DNA from: Azolla caroliniana
Taxonomy: Eukaryota > Polypodiophyta
Direction: 5' to 3'
NCBI GenBank assembly: GCA_043228905.1
Contig: JBHGNT010000010.1
Location: 868,001 to 932,000, forward strand
Length of the DNA: 64,000 nucleotides
Shown here: one piece after another, positions 37,344-52,000 of the stretch
Layout of the letters: every line of letters begins with the position of its first letter
Numbering within the stretch: the first letter of the stretch is position 1
Position numbers and translations under genes: made by a program
Notes under the pieces: generated by a model
Databases searched by the model: none
Told to the model about the DNA's origin: nothing
The model's input: the letters and a program-made list of their open reading frames with translations, nothing else

Positions 37344-40300
37344 CATTATAATGAGATTGTCAATGCCCTTCCAACAGTGAAATAGACATGGTAATAATTT
37401 AGTTAAATTTGGTAGGGGTTCTTCCTCAATTGATATGCCTCCCTAAAGCTAAGGCTTACACCACTCTCTCTTTCTCTTTGAACCATTTATTTGCTTACGA
37501 GCATAAGCCTTATATTTGTGATTATTAATAATTATAATTGTATAAAGATGATTAATGGAAGGTAAGTGGAGTTTGTGATTTATTGTCTATTTGCTCTTCT
37601 ATTTAGTGCATAATTGTGGTAAAGTCTCTTCATTGTTACATGGTAGATTTTGTGAAAGTAATTATGCCATAATGTCAAAGTCATACATAGATATCAATAA
37701 GGACACTCCTAGGGATTAGAAACACGGCTTGAAGTTAACAATGAGCTTTTTGTAAACTCCCATGTCTACTTATAGGCTAAGGAGGTGCGGAAGAACCATC
37801 TTTGAACCTTGAGCATTATTTTTTTGTTAGTGTTTTTTCTTTTTCTTATTTTCATTAGCAAATCCCATTAGTGAGCCCTAAAGTTCACTTTGTTGAATGC
37901 TAGTTTTCTTTTTTGTCCCATTTCAATTAGTCACAAGTAATTATTAATCATTTTTCTAAACCATTTAGCTACCATAACTATCAATTAGTACTAATTAACA
38001 GCTAAGGGTCATAACTAGATTTTCTTCTCAACACGACCTACTCATAGTACACAAAATATAAATACAATTAAGAGCTCAAGTGCACCCTTAAGGATTTTCA
38101 TCTAAAAACTCTTTAAGGTCGGTACATTCAACCGTACATAGACACACTCTCTTGACGTGTTAAACCATTACGCGGGGAGTCAAAATGACCAACATGAACC
38201 ATCAATTTGATCATGTCTCATGAACTCTCACTTGATTTTGTCATGTAGACAACTTGATTTTGTCATGTGGCAATTTGTTTCTACCATAAAGAGGGTTAAA
38301 CGGTGAAGAGGAATCATCACGTTGGCTCTAACTCATCAATTGTAACAATCATGTTGAGGTTTAAAACCCAAACTTGGTAGGAGTATATTTATTTCCCTTA
38401 GGTGTTTTTCAAATTATGAACAATGTTGCCCTTGGTGACATAATCTTATTAACCATAGATTATTGTACGTTATTATTATAATACTTATTTATATTGTGGT
38501 AGTAAATGATTAATACTTATGTTAATTGTATCATACCTAGGTTTTCATGTTGGAGAAGATTTGGTGTGGAGGTATAGTTGAGCATTACCCTAGAAGTTCG
38601 AAGGCCAATGAGCTTATGATTGGAAGGGGCGAAAGCATAAGTGTTTGGCATGCGTATAAAGCATTCCCAATACTAGATGGCACTCCCATGTAAGTTTAAT
38701 AGCTTATTCACAACTTTGACACGTCAAGTGAGGAATCCCCCAATTTTCCATCACAACCAAGGTTTTCTCAGTGTCACTACTTCAAGAACAACTTCTCAAC
38801 AAAAGCATCATAGTTTTTATTCGAGTCTCTAGAACAAGATATAAAAGAAAATCGTAGCAAAAAAGAACAACAATTGTGACGCAACAATTTCATGGTGGAT
38901 TGAGTTTATGTAACATATACATGATCATTGGCGCTGAATACAATGCAATGTCTCGTTGTACATTGTAAAATGTATTGATGACTTATAATGGATGAACATG
39001 TCAGACAAAGTGTGGAAGTCAATTAATGAATTAGTAGTAATAACATGTTAACAATGATTTTTTTTACGTGTGACCGTTATGCATTAATATTGAAACAAGG
39101 TAATATGTTTCTTTTCTCGTATAAGTGAAACACTAAAATAACTTTACATCTTCGAAATGATTTTAATAAAGAAGTTGTCTTTCCACAATAACACCCAAAC
39201 ATGTTTTTGTCTGTCTTTAATCTTTCATCGTAAAATATTAAACTTCTCAAAAATGGCACGTTGCCTCTTTAGATATCCAATGTGATGGTGTCTAAACAAT
39301 TTGTTGAGCCCATTAATTTATCATGCAGGTAAACTCTTATTCCTTCCAAAATACAAATAACGAATTAATTACACTTTCTTTACACGAATCGAGGATGTCC
39401 ATGTAAAATCAACGATGAATTTGTGTGGGTAATAAACTCCATTTTCAAAGGAGTTCAAAAGCGTCAATGCATATAAGAGTGTTAAAAAGGGTGATATAGT
39501 CGCACCATTGATATCATCTAACCAACTCCGTGATGGGACATTTCACCAACAACCTTCTTTGAAACTTTATTTAAAATGAAAATGATGTGGATGCAACCCT
39601 CATAACATGACCTCATGTATGTTGTAATTAGATGTTATTTTGGAAACATATCGAATTTTACAGAGGACATGTAGAAGAAAAACCTTTTGAGAAGATGTCC
39701 ACTTTTTTAGTTGATTCCAATGAAGGATCGCTTGATAACAACGCAAATTTATTGCTATAAACAACTAGATAATGTAGATCATGGCCATTACTTTACTATT
39801 TTCAAGATGATTAATCATTTTTTTCAAGTTCACAGTACATCATTCTTACTTTGTTGTTAATGGTAAAAAGGAACATTACTGAGTGTGCTCGACATGTGGT
39901 TTCTTTTCGAGAGGTTCTAGCATTTCGGAGTAAGAGGTTAATTCTCATCATGCATCCTCGTTGAAGTACATCATCACTTCTACCTAGAGACAAGTACATG
40001 CAATTTAGTTAGGAAATCATGGATTTAAAAAATACATCACAACATTTTCAAAGGCATTAAAATATATAATTTTACATCTGGAAACAACCAAATCCATGGA
40101 TGCCAACGTTTGTTTCGACAAGAGGACTATGAATGAATGAGCAATACCTTCTAATTTGGAGTAGAGAAGCCTCTGCGTGTAGAAATATCACATTCATGAA
40201 ACCTTGATATATGTTCTTAACTATTAAAGGTACGTGTTTGGTTAATGAGAAAGTTTCATTGTATCATGGATAATTATATTTTCTTGTCTCAAATAATGAG

Positions 40301-42925
40301 AAAATATATAAGTCATTTAAGCATATTGTTGTAAAGAGACCCCATACCAAATATAAGAGTGAAAATGTAATGACTTCAGAGATCACGATATCACTATATT
40401 GCCATTGGCCATCAAGCTGAAAGTAATGAGTAAACATGGATAAATATGTAATCAGTTTTAAAATATTTGGGATATGTTGGAACAACAATTCAAACATTTG
40501 CCTAGAGGGTCGAGACACAAGAATGAAAAAAGTTCATGTAGTTAACTAAATGAGTTCATGTGGATGTAAGGCCTTACAATATGTGAGATTCAAATATCCA
40601 TATAAACCAACCGTGCGCCTATTATTTAGTGATGCAAGTTATTATGGAAGCTCTCCTAAACATGTTTTGGGGGAGAAACCAGACTTTTCTACGTGCATCA
40701 CCACCCATGACCTTGAAATTGGGTTGAGAGTACAAGGTTTGCCAAATCTCTAGATGCACATCATCTCAATTTAATAATCGATTGCCATGTACATATAATA
40801 GAGTATACAGATCCTCTAGAACCTTCACCATATAACTTGCATCTCTTTATTTGTAAAACAATTCAATAGAAGGATGTATTCAACATGCTTAACCTCAATG
40901 TGATGTCAACTTAAATTCAATTTGATGGTGATCTTTGCTTCCTCTATCAAATCATCTTCTACATGTATATGTTTGATGGGAATGTTAAAATAAAGTGTGG
41001 ATTCATAATATTTGATTGACAACATGTGTTGTGCAAAAACTTCCTCGTCGACCAACAAATTATGTGTTCCTAAAAAAGAAACTCCTCATCCACATATCGA
41101 CTTAATGATTTCGAATCATACAAAAATTGAATAAAAAAGTGGTAATTTCATTCGAAAAATTGTCCTAATTTACTTAGTTGAAATGTATAAATATGTGATA
41201 AAATAGTTAGATGACAATGAAATATTATTACCTCTCGCATTTTGTAATGTCTACTACACAAAAAAAGATTACTATATGTGAAAAAGCACAAATTGGAAAC
41301 ATGTATTTTATATCTCGTATAATAGACTCTTGAGGTTTCCTAGATGTTCTCGAAATTACCTAGTGTAAATTATCAAATATATAACATATTGGCATAACAT
41401 CAAAACTTGTGCCTATGTGACGCGTAGGTTTGATTTGGAGCTCATTATAAATACTCCTCATAACTTTAGCTACAAATCATGCATTTTAACAAATGGCCCC
41501 GAAAAGTATGTCACGACATTGACATTAATTTCATTTTCAAACACCAAGATTGAAAATGATACCATAAATCAATGTTTAGAAGGCCATATGAACTAGTAAC
41601 ATATTGTCTAGATCAAGGCCATCATGAATGTGGTCATGCACATTATGGTTGTAGGTTTACTTCTTGAGCAACGAACAAAATTAATATGGTATTCATCATT
41701 AATAAACTCGTTATAGTTGTAGTTTAGCGTCATGCACACTAACAATTTGCTAGCACAAAATATAGCTTTACAACCTGATCTTACATGTTTTTTTTACTAC
41801 AACACATGGAGTGAAAAATATAACACATGGCGGTGCTAATAAATGCATAGGACCTATTAGCATGACAATCTTCCTCAAGATTGAGACCATCATGAATATC
41901 ATCATGCTAGTAAGCATTTCAAAGGGTATACCGTAACTCAATCCTAATCCCCCGCATATGATTGCACAACTAATCATGTGAAGAATGAGTTCCTAATAGC
42001 ATAATTGTGTTCCCTGTCCAGAGAGATTCCACATACGATACATTCATTAGGGATTTGTATGTTTGCTCAAAGACGAATTTATGCTATTTGTGCCGACAAA
42101 AGCTAGAATATGGGTCCCCTTGCACACAATAATGTCATGGAGCTGGAAATACAAAGCTAGGAATAGTGCCACAAAGGTGTGTGGTATGGAGCTATGACTT
42201 GTACAAATGATGGTGAACCCTCTTCCGTCACATGTTATGAAGATTGATGACATGTGTCAATGAGAACATTGTTGTCAAATATAATCTCCTATCGCAATAA
42301 CATGATTATATATGAAAATGTCATATTCTCTTTATCCATTCCATGGCCTCTTTCTTTCTTAAAGCACTATATGATTAGCTAACATAAAGGTGACTCTCTT
42401 GAAAACATATCGACTTTCTTTCTCTCTCTCACCCATTGAAAACAATTTATTTTTTCCAAAAAGAAAACAAAAATATTAAGTTCAAATTGGCACAATTTAT
42501 GCGGGAACAACATAAACGGTGCAATGCATAACATTCCCTTCACGTTGTAGAGTTCTCTCTCATTGAATGAAGTTTTCTTAACAACACAAATGTATTGCTA
42601 GTTGGGAGAGATGTGGAGGTTCACATGTCACATGTTATATTACATATGGTATGACAAGCTACAAAACAATATTCTTCTCTCCATGATCAAACAACACTTG
42701 TTTATAGCTCACCCCCACGCCTAACATTTGCAAAATTGTTTAAATTTTGCTTGACTCAAATTCTCTTTGATTGTCATACAGGAAGTTGGGGCTTTGCGAG
42801 GAAACTTACTAACCATGCATGTATAAGCTTGATCTTAAAAAAATTCATGAGCCATGTTTTATTACACCCATTGGAGTCTGCACTAGGTCCCATAGGTTAG
42901 GTTTCTTGCTTTCCAATTAACGACC
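37340..42925. other. Gene-poor intergenic region
   Basis: In these 5.6 kb I find only short ORFs without family features. The sequence is AT-rich and probably consists of old transposon debris that I cannot classify by eye. Confidence 0.4.
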
Positions 42926-42929
42926 AACA

Positions 42930-43940
42930 ATGGTTTGGTTTGAACCGAATTGAAGCGCAAAACCGCAGCTTAACGGTTTAAACGGTTCGGTTCGGTTTAA
43001 GGGGTGAACAGTTCAATTCGATTTGGTTTTAACGGTTTGATTGTTTTTTTTTATTTTATTTTATTTTTATAATTAAAAATAAATAAAAATTTTAAAACAA
43101 TCTTTTTCATTTTTAAGCCTAGTTCTCACATTTTAGGAAAAATCTTAAAATTTTGAAATAATGAAAATTTTAAAAATTAAAAATTTTGATTTTTGACCTA
43201 AGTTGAAAACCTCCAAGATTCAATTTGAGAGAGGCTTGCAGTCCGCATCCCCGAGGTTCCCGGACATTTGGATGTTGATCGTAGGCTTCAACCTATGGTA
43301 CATATGGAAAGCGCGTTGCCTAAAGGTCTTCTAGGATCTGGTGCGACCCCTAGAGGAAGTGATCATGGACATATGGTTTGCACTTATTAGCTGCCTACGA
43401 GGGCAATTGGACGAGGTTTGCAACCATTCCTCTGACGTGGGTACTGCCCGTTTGCACTTTTGGCTGAAATGGCGGAACACGCCTATGGTGACACAAAGGA
43501 GGAAGTGGCCCGAGGTGGAACTACCAGCCCCCACGCTGGCTGTTTCCGGCTCACTTACCACCCTCCCTATGTTGTCGACCCCAAGAGTTGTCTCGTACTA
43601 GCCATCACTACAGTTCACTATTTTAGTTGTAGGTACTTACACTAAGTAGTCTGTCCGAAAGGCAATGTAACTAGTTTCAATTTCTAGAACTTGATCGGAG
43701 GGGGATTCCCCGATCTATGCTTAAGCCTCATTGTACTGTCTCTTTGTAATAATCTTACCTAACTAATGGGAAAGTAGCTTCATTTTGGAAAAGAAGAAGA
43801 AGAAGAAACTGCGGTTTTAGTGATTTAATGGTTTAGATTTTTACCTAACAGTTTGGTTTTTACAGTTTCGTGGTTTGGTTCAGGTTTCAAAAATTTTGAT
43901 TGGTTCATTTTGGACACTCTCGAACCGAATCGTTGCTGAT
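42930..43940 (+). mobile_element. GGTTTGGTTT-rich element split by a LINE insertion
   Basis: Both flanks (about 42930-43035 and 43815-43935) are rich in GGTTCGGTTT, AACGGTTT and AACCGAA words, a composition seen in non-autonomous plant elements. Between them lies a more GC-rich block with LINE features (listed separately). The simplest reading is that the LINE inserted into the older element. Terminal repeats and target-site duplications were not defined. Confidence 0.45.
43200..43808 (+). mobile_element. 5'-truncated L1-type LINE 3' end with (GAA)n tail
   Basis: One plus-strand frame reads GFNLWYIWKARCLKVF followed after a stop by RPLEEVIMDIWFAL, which resembles the end of plant L1 ORF2 (the LWxIWxAR motif after the zinc-binding region). 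A 3' untranslated segment with ACCTAACTAATGGG at 43757 then leads into an AAGAAGAAG tail at about 43791-43808. It is much more GC-rich than its surroundings. Broken frames show that it is inactive. Confidence 0.6.
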
Positions 43941-43944
43941 TGTT

Positions 43945-46900
43945 ATTTCCGAGGATGACAAAATGTAATTATCATCATTTTCCATTCCAAATGTGCATGG
44001 ATATGCATGTGTTTGTGTATATGTATGGTTAATTAGTTTATCCACATTTATTCGACGTTTCATAACTAGTAACATGGTGTCATGTGTATGTTTTGGGTAT
44101 TACTCGATCCATATCACTCAAGATCTCCCACAATAATGTTTGATCATCTATACTATATATACTCTTTGTGGGGTTTCACTTTACATTGGTGTTTCCCACT
44201 AGGAATAAAACGAGTCCTTGGAAAAAAAAAACTGTGTGGAGAGGGAGGGAGAGTGAATGAAAGGAGGAGCCAACCACACCATCGTAGATGTTGCTATACT
44301 CGTATTATATGAAGAATTATAGATGTTTATCCCCATGCCCAATAAAAGTTATGTATACTATATCTAGGGTTATTTTAGGAGCAAAAAGTGTACAAGAAAA
44401 TAAAGAACCAATGCACATAAAGAATATATTGCTCATTCAAGTAACATTACAAGGAAGCTAGCTCAACAAATAAACGTCCCACAAATAGTTTGCTAACAAT
44501 ATATAAAACATTGTGTTTGTGTGAGTGTGCACGTGCATATGAACAAATTTCAATCAAACTTGTTTGCTCAAGCTACAAACAAAACAACCTAATTAGTTTC
44601 CTTAGTAACTAGAATTTTGATAACTTAATAAAAATGGCTCGAGTAGGATATCGTACTCAATATATAACTACGCTTTAAAATTATGTACATGCTTAGAATC
44701 TAATGTATTATTAATGTGCATTACATCCTACTCAAGTATCTGGCAACCATTAGGTAAAGTATAACTTGAACAAGATCAACTGATGTTACATGCACTAACA
44801 CCTTTACATTGGGAAAATTTCCTTCAAGTGTACATGTAATGGAAATGAACATCTTTATAGTGAATGATAGATGGGAACCCAATAATACAAATTTGGGTGA
44901 TTATTTTGTGTGGCATCTTTAGCCATTAATATAGGAAAGTGTCATTCCTTGAACCGTAGAATGTGCCCACATTGTTATGAAATCCCACATTTGTTTATGG
45001 ATACAAGCTAGCATCACAAGAGTTATGAGAAGCTAAAAAAAACAAGGGATGTTTACAAGAATAATATTTTGATGTAAGACAATCGATGTTATGAAGCTAG
45101 ACAACCTCGTTCGCAACCTGTCTTTAGTGATTAAATACAAGAGAAACCATTACATCTCGTATCTTGAATCATGTAGAATATATGCACATGTCATGGAAAT
45201 ATTGCATACACAATCGTTGTGAGAATTTGCATTACATGAATAATTAAATGCATTATTTTTTTGCTATAAATTCATTTAGATCGAGCAATCAAAATAAAAA
45301 ATTCAGGTTGCTAGTTCTAACTAAGAAGGTTGGCTTAGTTAAGTGATAAATTTATAATTAGCTTATACATTTATCACATAACTCGTGGTTCACGTATTGA
45401 AACATACCATGTATAAGCACATTGGTACATATTGTGGCTAGTCAAAAGACCTAGTGCAAAATGCATGCTTGAAAAATACTTGCACCCTCGTATATGGTGC
45501 TTACCAATGAGCAAAGTTACTCGTCACAAAAGGACAAGTCAATGCCTCCATGTTATTCAATTGATCATGATACTCAAATGAAGTGTCAAAGCAAACAATG
45601 TTGTTATTGACATACTCCATCTAGTAGAATCTCATAGAAACTAGGGTGTGTAGAATCACTTATGTTACTTTGATACTCCATTTATGTTTGAATTGTCCCT
45701 TGAATACAAGTCTTGCAATTTGTCTCACCTCATAGGTTTCATTTTGTTATCAAGTCCAACACTTTTGAACAATAGAAGTTGATGGATTCCACACTACTCG
45801 ACGATATTACACAACGAGGATAGATTCTATACGATATTGTTTCCTCATCTTAATATTAATACTTTGTCCTAAATGTTCCAACCCTCCCATATCGCGACAA
45901 CAAATGAATACCAATCTCCTTACATATATTTGCAATTTTTGGGTACAATCCCTCCATTATCACATATGCCTTTAAACTCTAGCCTCAACTTAAATATATT
46001 TAGCTTCTTGGACCCCCCTGTCCCCCCTTTACTAGGGAATGCACATTTAGGCACATATATGTATATACACATGACACGCTCGCCAAGTTAGAGACATGTG
46101 TCAAACTAAAGCCAATAGATTAATGCTCACTATGGTGGACCTTGGTCATCCATGGTGTATGCATGAATAGACGGCCACTGTGTATATATTAGGCATAGAA
46201 AAAAGTATAGATAATGAAGTAAAGGCTCCTTGAATAGGAAGGGAACCGTTTTAAGGCTAAAAGCAATTAGTGGACAGGCTTTAAAGCCAAATGACTGGAT
46301 GGCGACTCACTAGACAAATATAAATATCGGCCAATATAGCACGAAGTGAGAGATATGTGTGATGTTGAGTGCAAACTATTATCTACGTATGTATACATAT
46401 ATAAAATATGTATACATCTACATATATTTAATATAGACAATAAGATATTTCCATTCAGCTCTATTATGTGTCATCCCTTTCTTGTTTCTATGTTTAACCT
46501 AACCTACTATATGAACATTTGCGAGTAGTAGAAATACAACAGTTGAAAACTTGTGATATTGACTTGGGAGTGGTCGATGGCAATGGAATCACTCCTTTAT
46601 GTTAGGATCACAATCTCATGATCGAATAATTAGTGCAAAAAACACATTTAAAGATCATTCATATTATACAATATTAAACGTTAATTAATTAGAGTAGACC
46701 CAATATCTGTGAGGGCATCCTTAGACGAACCACAATTCGTCTTTAGTTTTGCCATAACCCAAGAGTATATTGATGTTTTTAAGTGTTAGGTATCCTTGTG
46801 CATCTTCTCATTCACATCCATATCATAGTATGGACCGTTTCCAATAACAATAGTAGTATATGGATAACCATGTCTATTGCGCACAACAAACCTAATGTAC

Positions 46901-47780
46901 TACTCAATCCAATTTCATAGAATGTCATGCACACTCACCTTCATCTAGTTTACAAGCTCCGAATTGAGGGATTTTTTGATGGGTGATAAATAACATGGTC
47001 GACTTCTACACTTTCAACAATTCAACATGCTTGCTCTAGCAATGACCTAATTAGGATATCGTGATCATAATAGTACAACTAAAATATTGTGCATGTCATT
47101 AAAACTCATTGTTCATGGGGGGGAAAGGTTGTGCTCAAATAAGTTATGTCTTTAACCACATGACATACTATTGAAGTTGAATGATATGCATGGTAGAAAA
47201 TATTTCAAATAACCACGGTAGGGATCATTTAATACATGATTGTGGGAGAATGCAAGTTACTATAATGAACCCATGAATTTTGATATGCGGCATATTTGTT
47301 TACAATTCGTAAGGCAATTAATCCAAGATGGCTCTAGTCTTGCCTGTCAAAGAGAGCATTTGTACTACAAGTAGCAATATTTATACGCCTTGCTTCCGAC
47401 TTTCTATTCCCACGTCTTGCACAATGGGATGGTGGTCCTAGATAACCGTCCATAATGCATGACCGAGTATGCAGGAATTGGATCAAAGAAGAGCATTTTT
47501 TTTAGAGTGAGTACTTTGGGGGCATTTTGTGTTATCATGGTGGAAATGTGGAATAGTCATATAGATTCAGTCTCGCCACAATCAGACAAGGCGAAGGTGT
47601 GTGTGTCACTACGATTTGACAAGGCAAGACAAGGGGTGGGAAGGAGATGAGAGCGAGTGAGTAACTGGGTAGAGTCAAGGAGGGAAGCAAGCATATTATG
47701 ATGGCCATATGGTGGGTGGAATTTGGAAATAAAGAGTGGGCCTTCTTTGTCCAATTAAGGAAAACCTTATTTTTCTATCT
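43945..47780. other. Gene-poor intergenic region
   Basis: No convincing coding sequence, RNA gene or structured repeat was recognised in these 3.8 kb. Confidence 0.4.
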
Positions 47781-47784
47781 GAAA

Positions 47785-48207
<423 letters not shown>

Positions 48208-48242
48208 TTACCCTTTTCTTCCCTCTCTTTTGAAAGCCATGG

Positions 48243-48254
48243 CATCATCACCAT

Positions 48255-48286
<32 letters not shown>

Positions 48287-48315
48287 TCACCGTCATCATC
48301 ATCATCATCATCGAC
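48243..48315. repeat. (ATC)n/(ACC)n trinucleotide tract
   Basis: A run of ATC and ACC triplets follows directly after the (TAAA)n array. Confidence 0.95.
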
Positions 48316-48504
48316 CTTCTTTCTTCTCTGTGCCATTCATTCTGCTTTCTTTTTGATTCTTCACCGAGAGCTTCCATAGCTCCCCCACCCCACCCAACCA
48401 CCCACTGTGTGAAGGAGTAGTGCGTGTGTGACACAGAGAGATCTTGCCCATCCTTCTTCATTTTACTTCAACCAAGGTGACCCCATCTCAGTAAATGACA
48501 GCTC

Positions 48505-49027
48505 CGATCTGGGTTTCCCAGGGATAATTAGGGTTTTGATCCGTGTTTCTCAATGGAACCTGCCCAGACACATCCAGATTGGGGTTTCTCGGCGGGCATT
48601 ATTGTTTTTTTCACACCTTTATTTCAAACATTAGGGTTTCTCATCCATGAGTTAATGTGAGATGTTGGTTCCTTCTGACGTTGGGGTTCTCTCATACACT
48701 GTTTTTTGGATATATTAGGGGTTTTGTCACATCAGGGCTTGTCAAAGATTATGGTTTCGTAGATATCAGAGTTTCTCAGATATTCGGGGGTTTTCAGAGA
48801 TCAGGGCGTGTAAGAAATCAGGGTTTCTAAGATATAGAGGCCCCTGATACATTAGGGTTTTTTCAGAGATTATGATGTTTTTCAGAACATAAGATTTCTC
48901 CCAGAGTTGGATTCCTCAGACACTAGGGTTTCTCCGAAGCTGTGATATTCTGCTATATTTGGGTTTTGTTAGAGATTAGTAGTTTCTAAGAGATCTAAGG
49001 TTTCTCAGAGATTTAAGGCTTGTTGCC
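48505..49027 (+). promoter_or_regulatory. CSLC leader packed with telobox-like motifs
   Basis: About a dozen variants of TTAGGGTTTCTCAGAGAT occur between 48505 and the ATG at 49028, with gggttt-type cores near 48531, 48581, 48633, 48718, 48786, 48819, 48854, 48923 and 48960. Spacing is irregular (17-69 bp). The core AGGGTTT is the plant telobox, bound by TRB/telomere-repeat-binding proteins in other plants. The region is probably the proximal promoter and 5' leader. Confidence 0.7.
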
Positions 49028-52000
49028 ATGCCACCGAGCTTTGACTTTGTGGAATGGTGGAAGAAAGAGAGCCATCACAAAGGAACCCCCGTGGTAGTGA
49101 AAATGGAAAACCCTAATAACTGGTCAATGTTGGAGCTAAGCAGCCCAGAAGAAGAAGAATTTTCTACAGAGAAAGAAAGAGGAAAGAATGCAAAACAATT
49201 CACTTGGCTGGTTCTTCTTAGAGCTCAACAAGCTGCAAGCTTTCTGGCTTGGCTTGGCTATGGTTTCTTCACTCTACTTTCAACCATCAAGACTAGAATC
49301 ATTCTTCGACCACAACGACAAGAAGTTTTCTCAGAAGGGAAGACCCATAAAGGAAAACTATACAGATTTATCAGAGTTTTCCTCGCCATTTCCATCTTCA
49401 TGTTGTTTTTTGAGGTTTTTGCGCATGTTAAAGGGTGGAGGTTTGATCGGCCTTCTTATTTGCATATCCCTGATTCTTCCGATGTACAGAGCCTCCTTCA
49501 GTCCACATATATTGGATGGGTTGATTTTAGGGCTAATTACCTTGGTCCTCCATTGCAAACACTAGCTAATTCTTGCATTGTTTTGTTCCTCATTCAATCA
49601 ATTGATCGGCTTATTCAATGCCTTGGTTGCGTATGGATTTGGGTTAAGAAGATCAAACCTGTTGCCAAAGTGAAGGATTTTGAAACCAATGATCCTGAAC
49701 AGCCCTTTTCAGCCTACCCCATGGTGATGGTTCAGATCCCCATGTGCAATGAAAAAGAGGTACTTGTGTTTGCTCATGTTGTCTTTTGCTTCGTATACTG
49801 TGTGTGTTAGGTTCATGATTGAATGAAAGTAATATTATTGAAGTGATATTTAGATTTTAAACGATGATTAGGTAGTGCGTTCTGTTTGTTAGGATCTTGA
49901 TTGAAAGATAGCAATTGGTTCAAATAATTTTGATTGAACCATGACTAAGTAGTAGAAGGGTTAGAGATAAACTCACCACCTGACTATAATACCCTGAGCT
50001 GAGGTTCATCACAGATAGCTATGCATTAGGATACAAGCCTTAATCTGACCAGTTATCTGTGAGAGAATGATAACAAGAAAAGCCCATAATGACGTAGTTG
50101 TAATACTATATGATTTATTCATGGCTGTTAGCCTTTAGTGTCATTACAGATTTGGAATTTCACCCCCCTTATGATGGCATGTGTATTTTGTACAGTCTGG
50201 TAATTACTCTATCTACATAGATATTCTATACATTCATAAACCCTAGGACCATAAATACCTGTGATTAAAATATTCATTGATTAAATAATGATAAAGTAAA
50301 AGAATTAGAGATTAACTCTCTACCCAATCATAATCCCCCCCAGCAAAGGCTCATCGTAGCTCAGGACACAAACGTTAAGAGTGCACATCACCTTTTATAA
50401 ATTCATGAAACCTTAGGCCTAGAGATTAGGTCTCCTTGTGCAAATGTGACTATTTCTGGACTCAATGTTGATTTCCCTAATAACATATGGGGCTGAACAT
50501 TAGACTTAGTTTGGATGCTTGCCATCCCAAGTTACCCAAGGATGTAGCCAGCCCTAGGTCTAGTGTTCAGTCAATAGCTATATAGACAAATCTGTGCAGG
50601 GAAAATCATCTAAACCTGCAAATTCCCCTATCTCTAGACTTAATATTGATCCAGAACTAAGGTTACGAGTGGATAAATGAACTTCTTATGCTTCTTTAAC
50701 TTAGATTGAATTGGTCTCTTAAGGTTTATCAGCAATCAATTGGAGCAATCGCACAACTGGATTGGCCGAAAGAAAGGCTGCTAATACAAGTGTTGGACGA
50801 TTCAGATGATCCAGAAACTCAGATACTCATCAAGTATGAGGTACAGAAGTGGTTCCAGAAAGGTATACACATTGTGTACAGGCACCGCTTGGACAGGACA
50901 GGGTATAAAGCAGGAAACCTTAAGTCTGCTATGGGTTGTGATTATGTCAAAGACTATGAGTTTGTGGCAATTTTTGATGCCGATTTTCAGCCACAGCCAG
51001 ATTTCTTGAAACGAACTGTAATCCATTTCAAGGTGCACTGCATTGCAGTTTTCATTTGAAGCACACAAAAGTTGCCCTAACTTGCTGCGCATTTATGAGA
51101 ATATCCCAAAGTCTTCAGAAGCTACCAGAATACCCTTCTGTAGTGCTAATATTTGTACTGCAGAGGGTTATTGCGGAAATATCTGAAAACTATGGGTATT
51201 GCGCCAACAAGCTAGGGGTTTTGTCTTTATCTTTTTCTCCACACTGATAATGTTGTGGCTGAAGCTATATATGTGCTGTTAAAATGCAGGGAAATGATGA
51301 TGTGGGTTTAGTGCAAGCACGGTGGAGTTTCATCAATAAAGATGAGAACTTACTTACTAGGCTTCAATGCATCAATCTTTCGTACCATTTTGAAGTTGAA
51401 CAGCAAGTAAATGGTATCTTCCTCAATTTCTTTGGTTTCAATGGCACTGCGGGTGTATGGCGAATTAAGGCTTTGGAAGAGTCGGGAGGATGGATGGAGC
51501 GCACTACCGTGGAAGACATGGATATTGCTGTAAGGGCTCATCTACATGGTTGGAAGTTTGTATTTTTGAATGATGTCAAGGTAAGTTTGAAATCTACATG
51601 ATCATGTTATGTATAAATCTCTTTGTTTTCCTATTGTTGCAAAAAAAAGTTTGTGCATACTTACCTTTTTTTAAAAGACATTTTTTTGTTGATTTTCACC
51701 AGTGCTTGTGTGAGGTGCCGGAATCTTATGAGGCATATAGGAAACAGCAGCATCGCTGGCATTCTGGACCTATGCAGCTCTTTCGTCTTTGTCTTCCTGA
51801 CATTATAACAGCTAAAGTAAGCTAGCATTTTGCATCAAATTTTGATTGCATTTTAGGATGTTGCATTCAAATTACCTCTATTATGAGCAAGTGATATGCA
51901 AAAATCAATCTGTGATGGTGATGATGTTGAATAACTCTGGATAATATGCAGATCTCCATCTTGAAGAAGGCGAATCTCATATTTCTATTCTTCTTGCTCA

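Noticed and set aside
49188-49565. Second ORF overlapping CSLC exon 1
   Set aside because: It is a shifted-frame shadow of the CSLC coding sequence.
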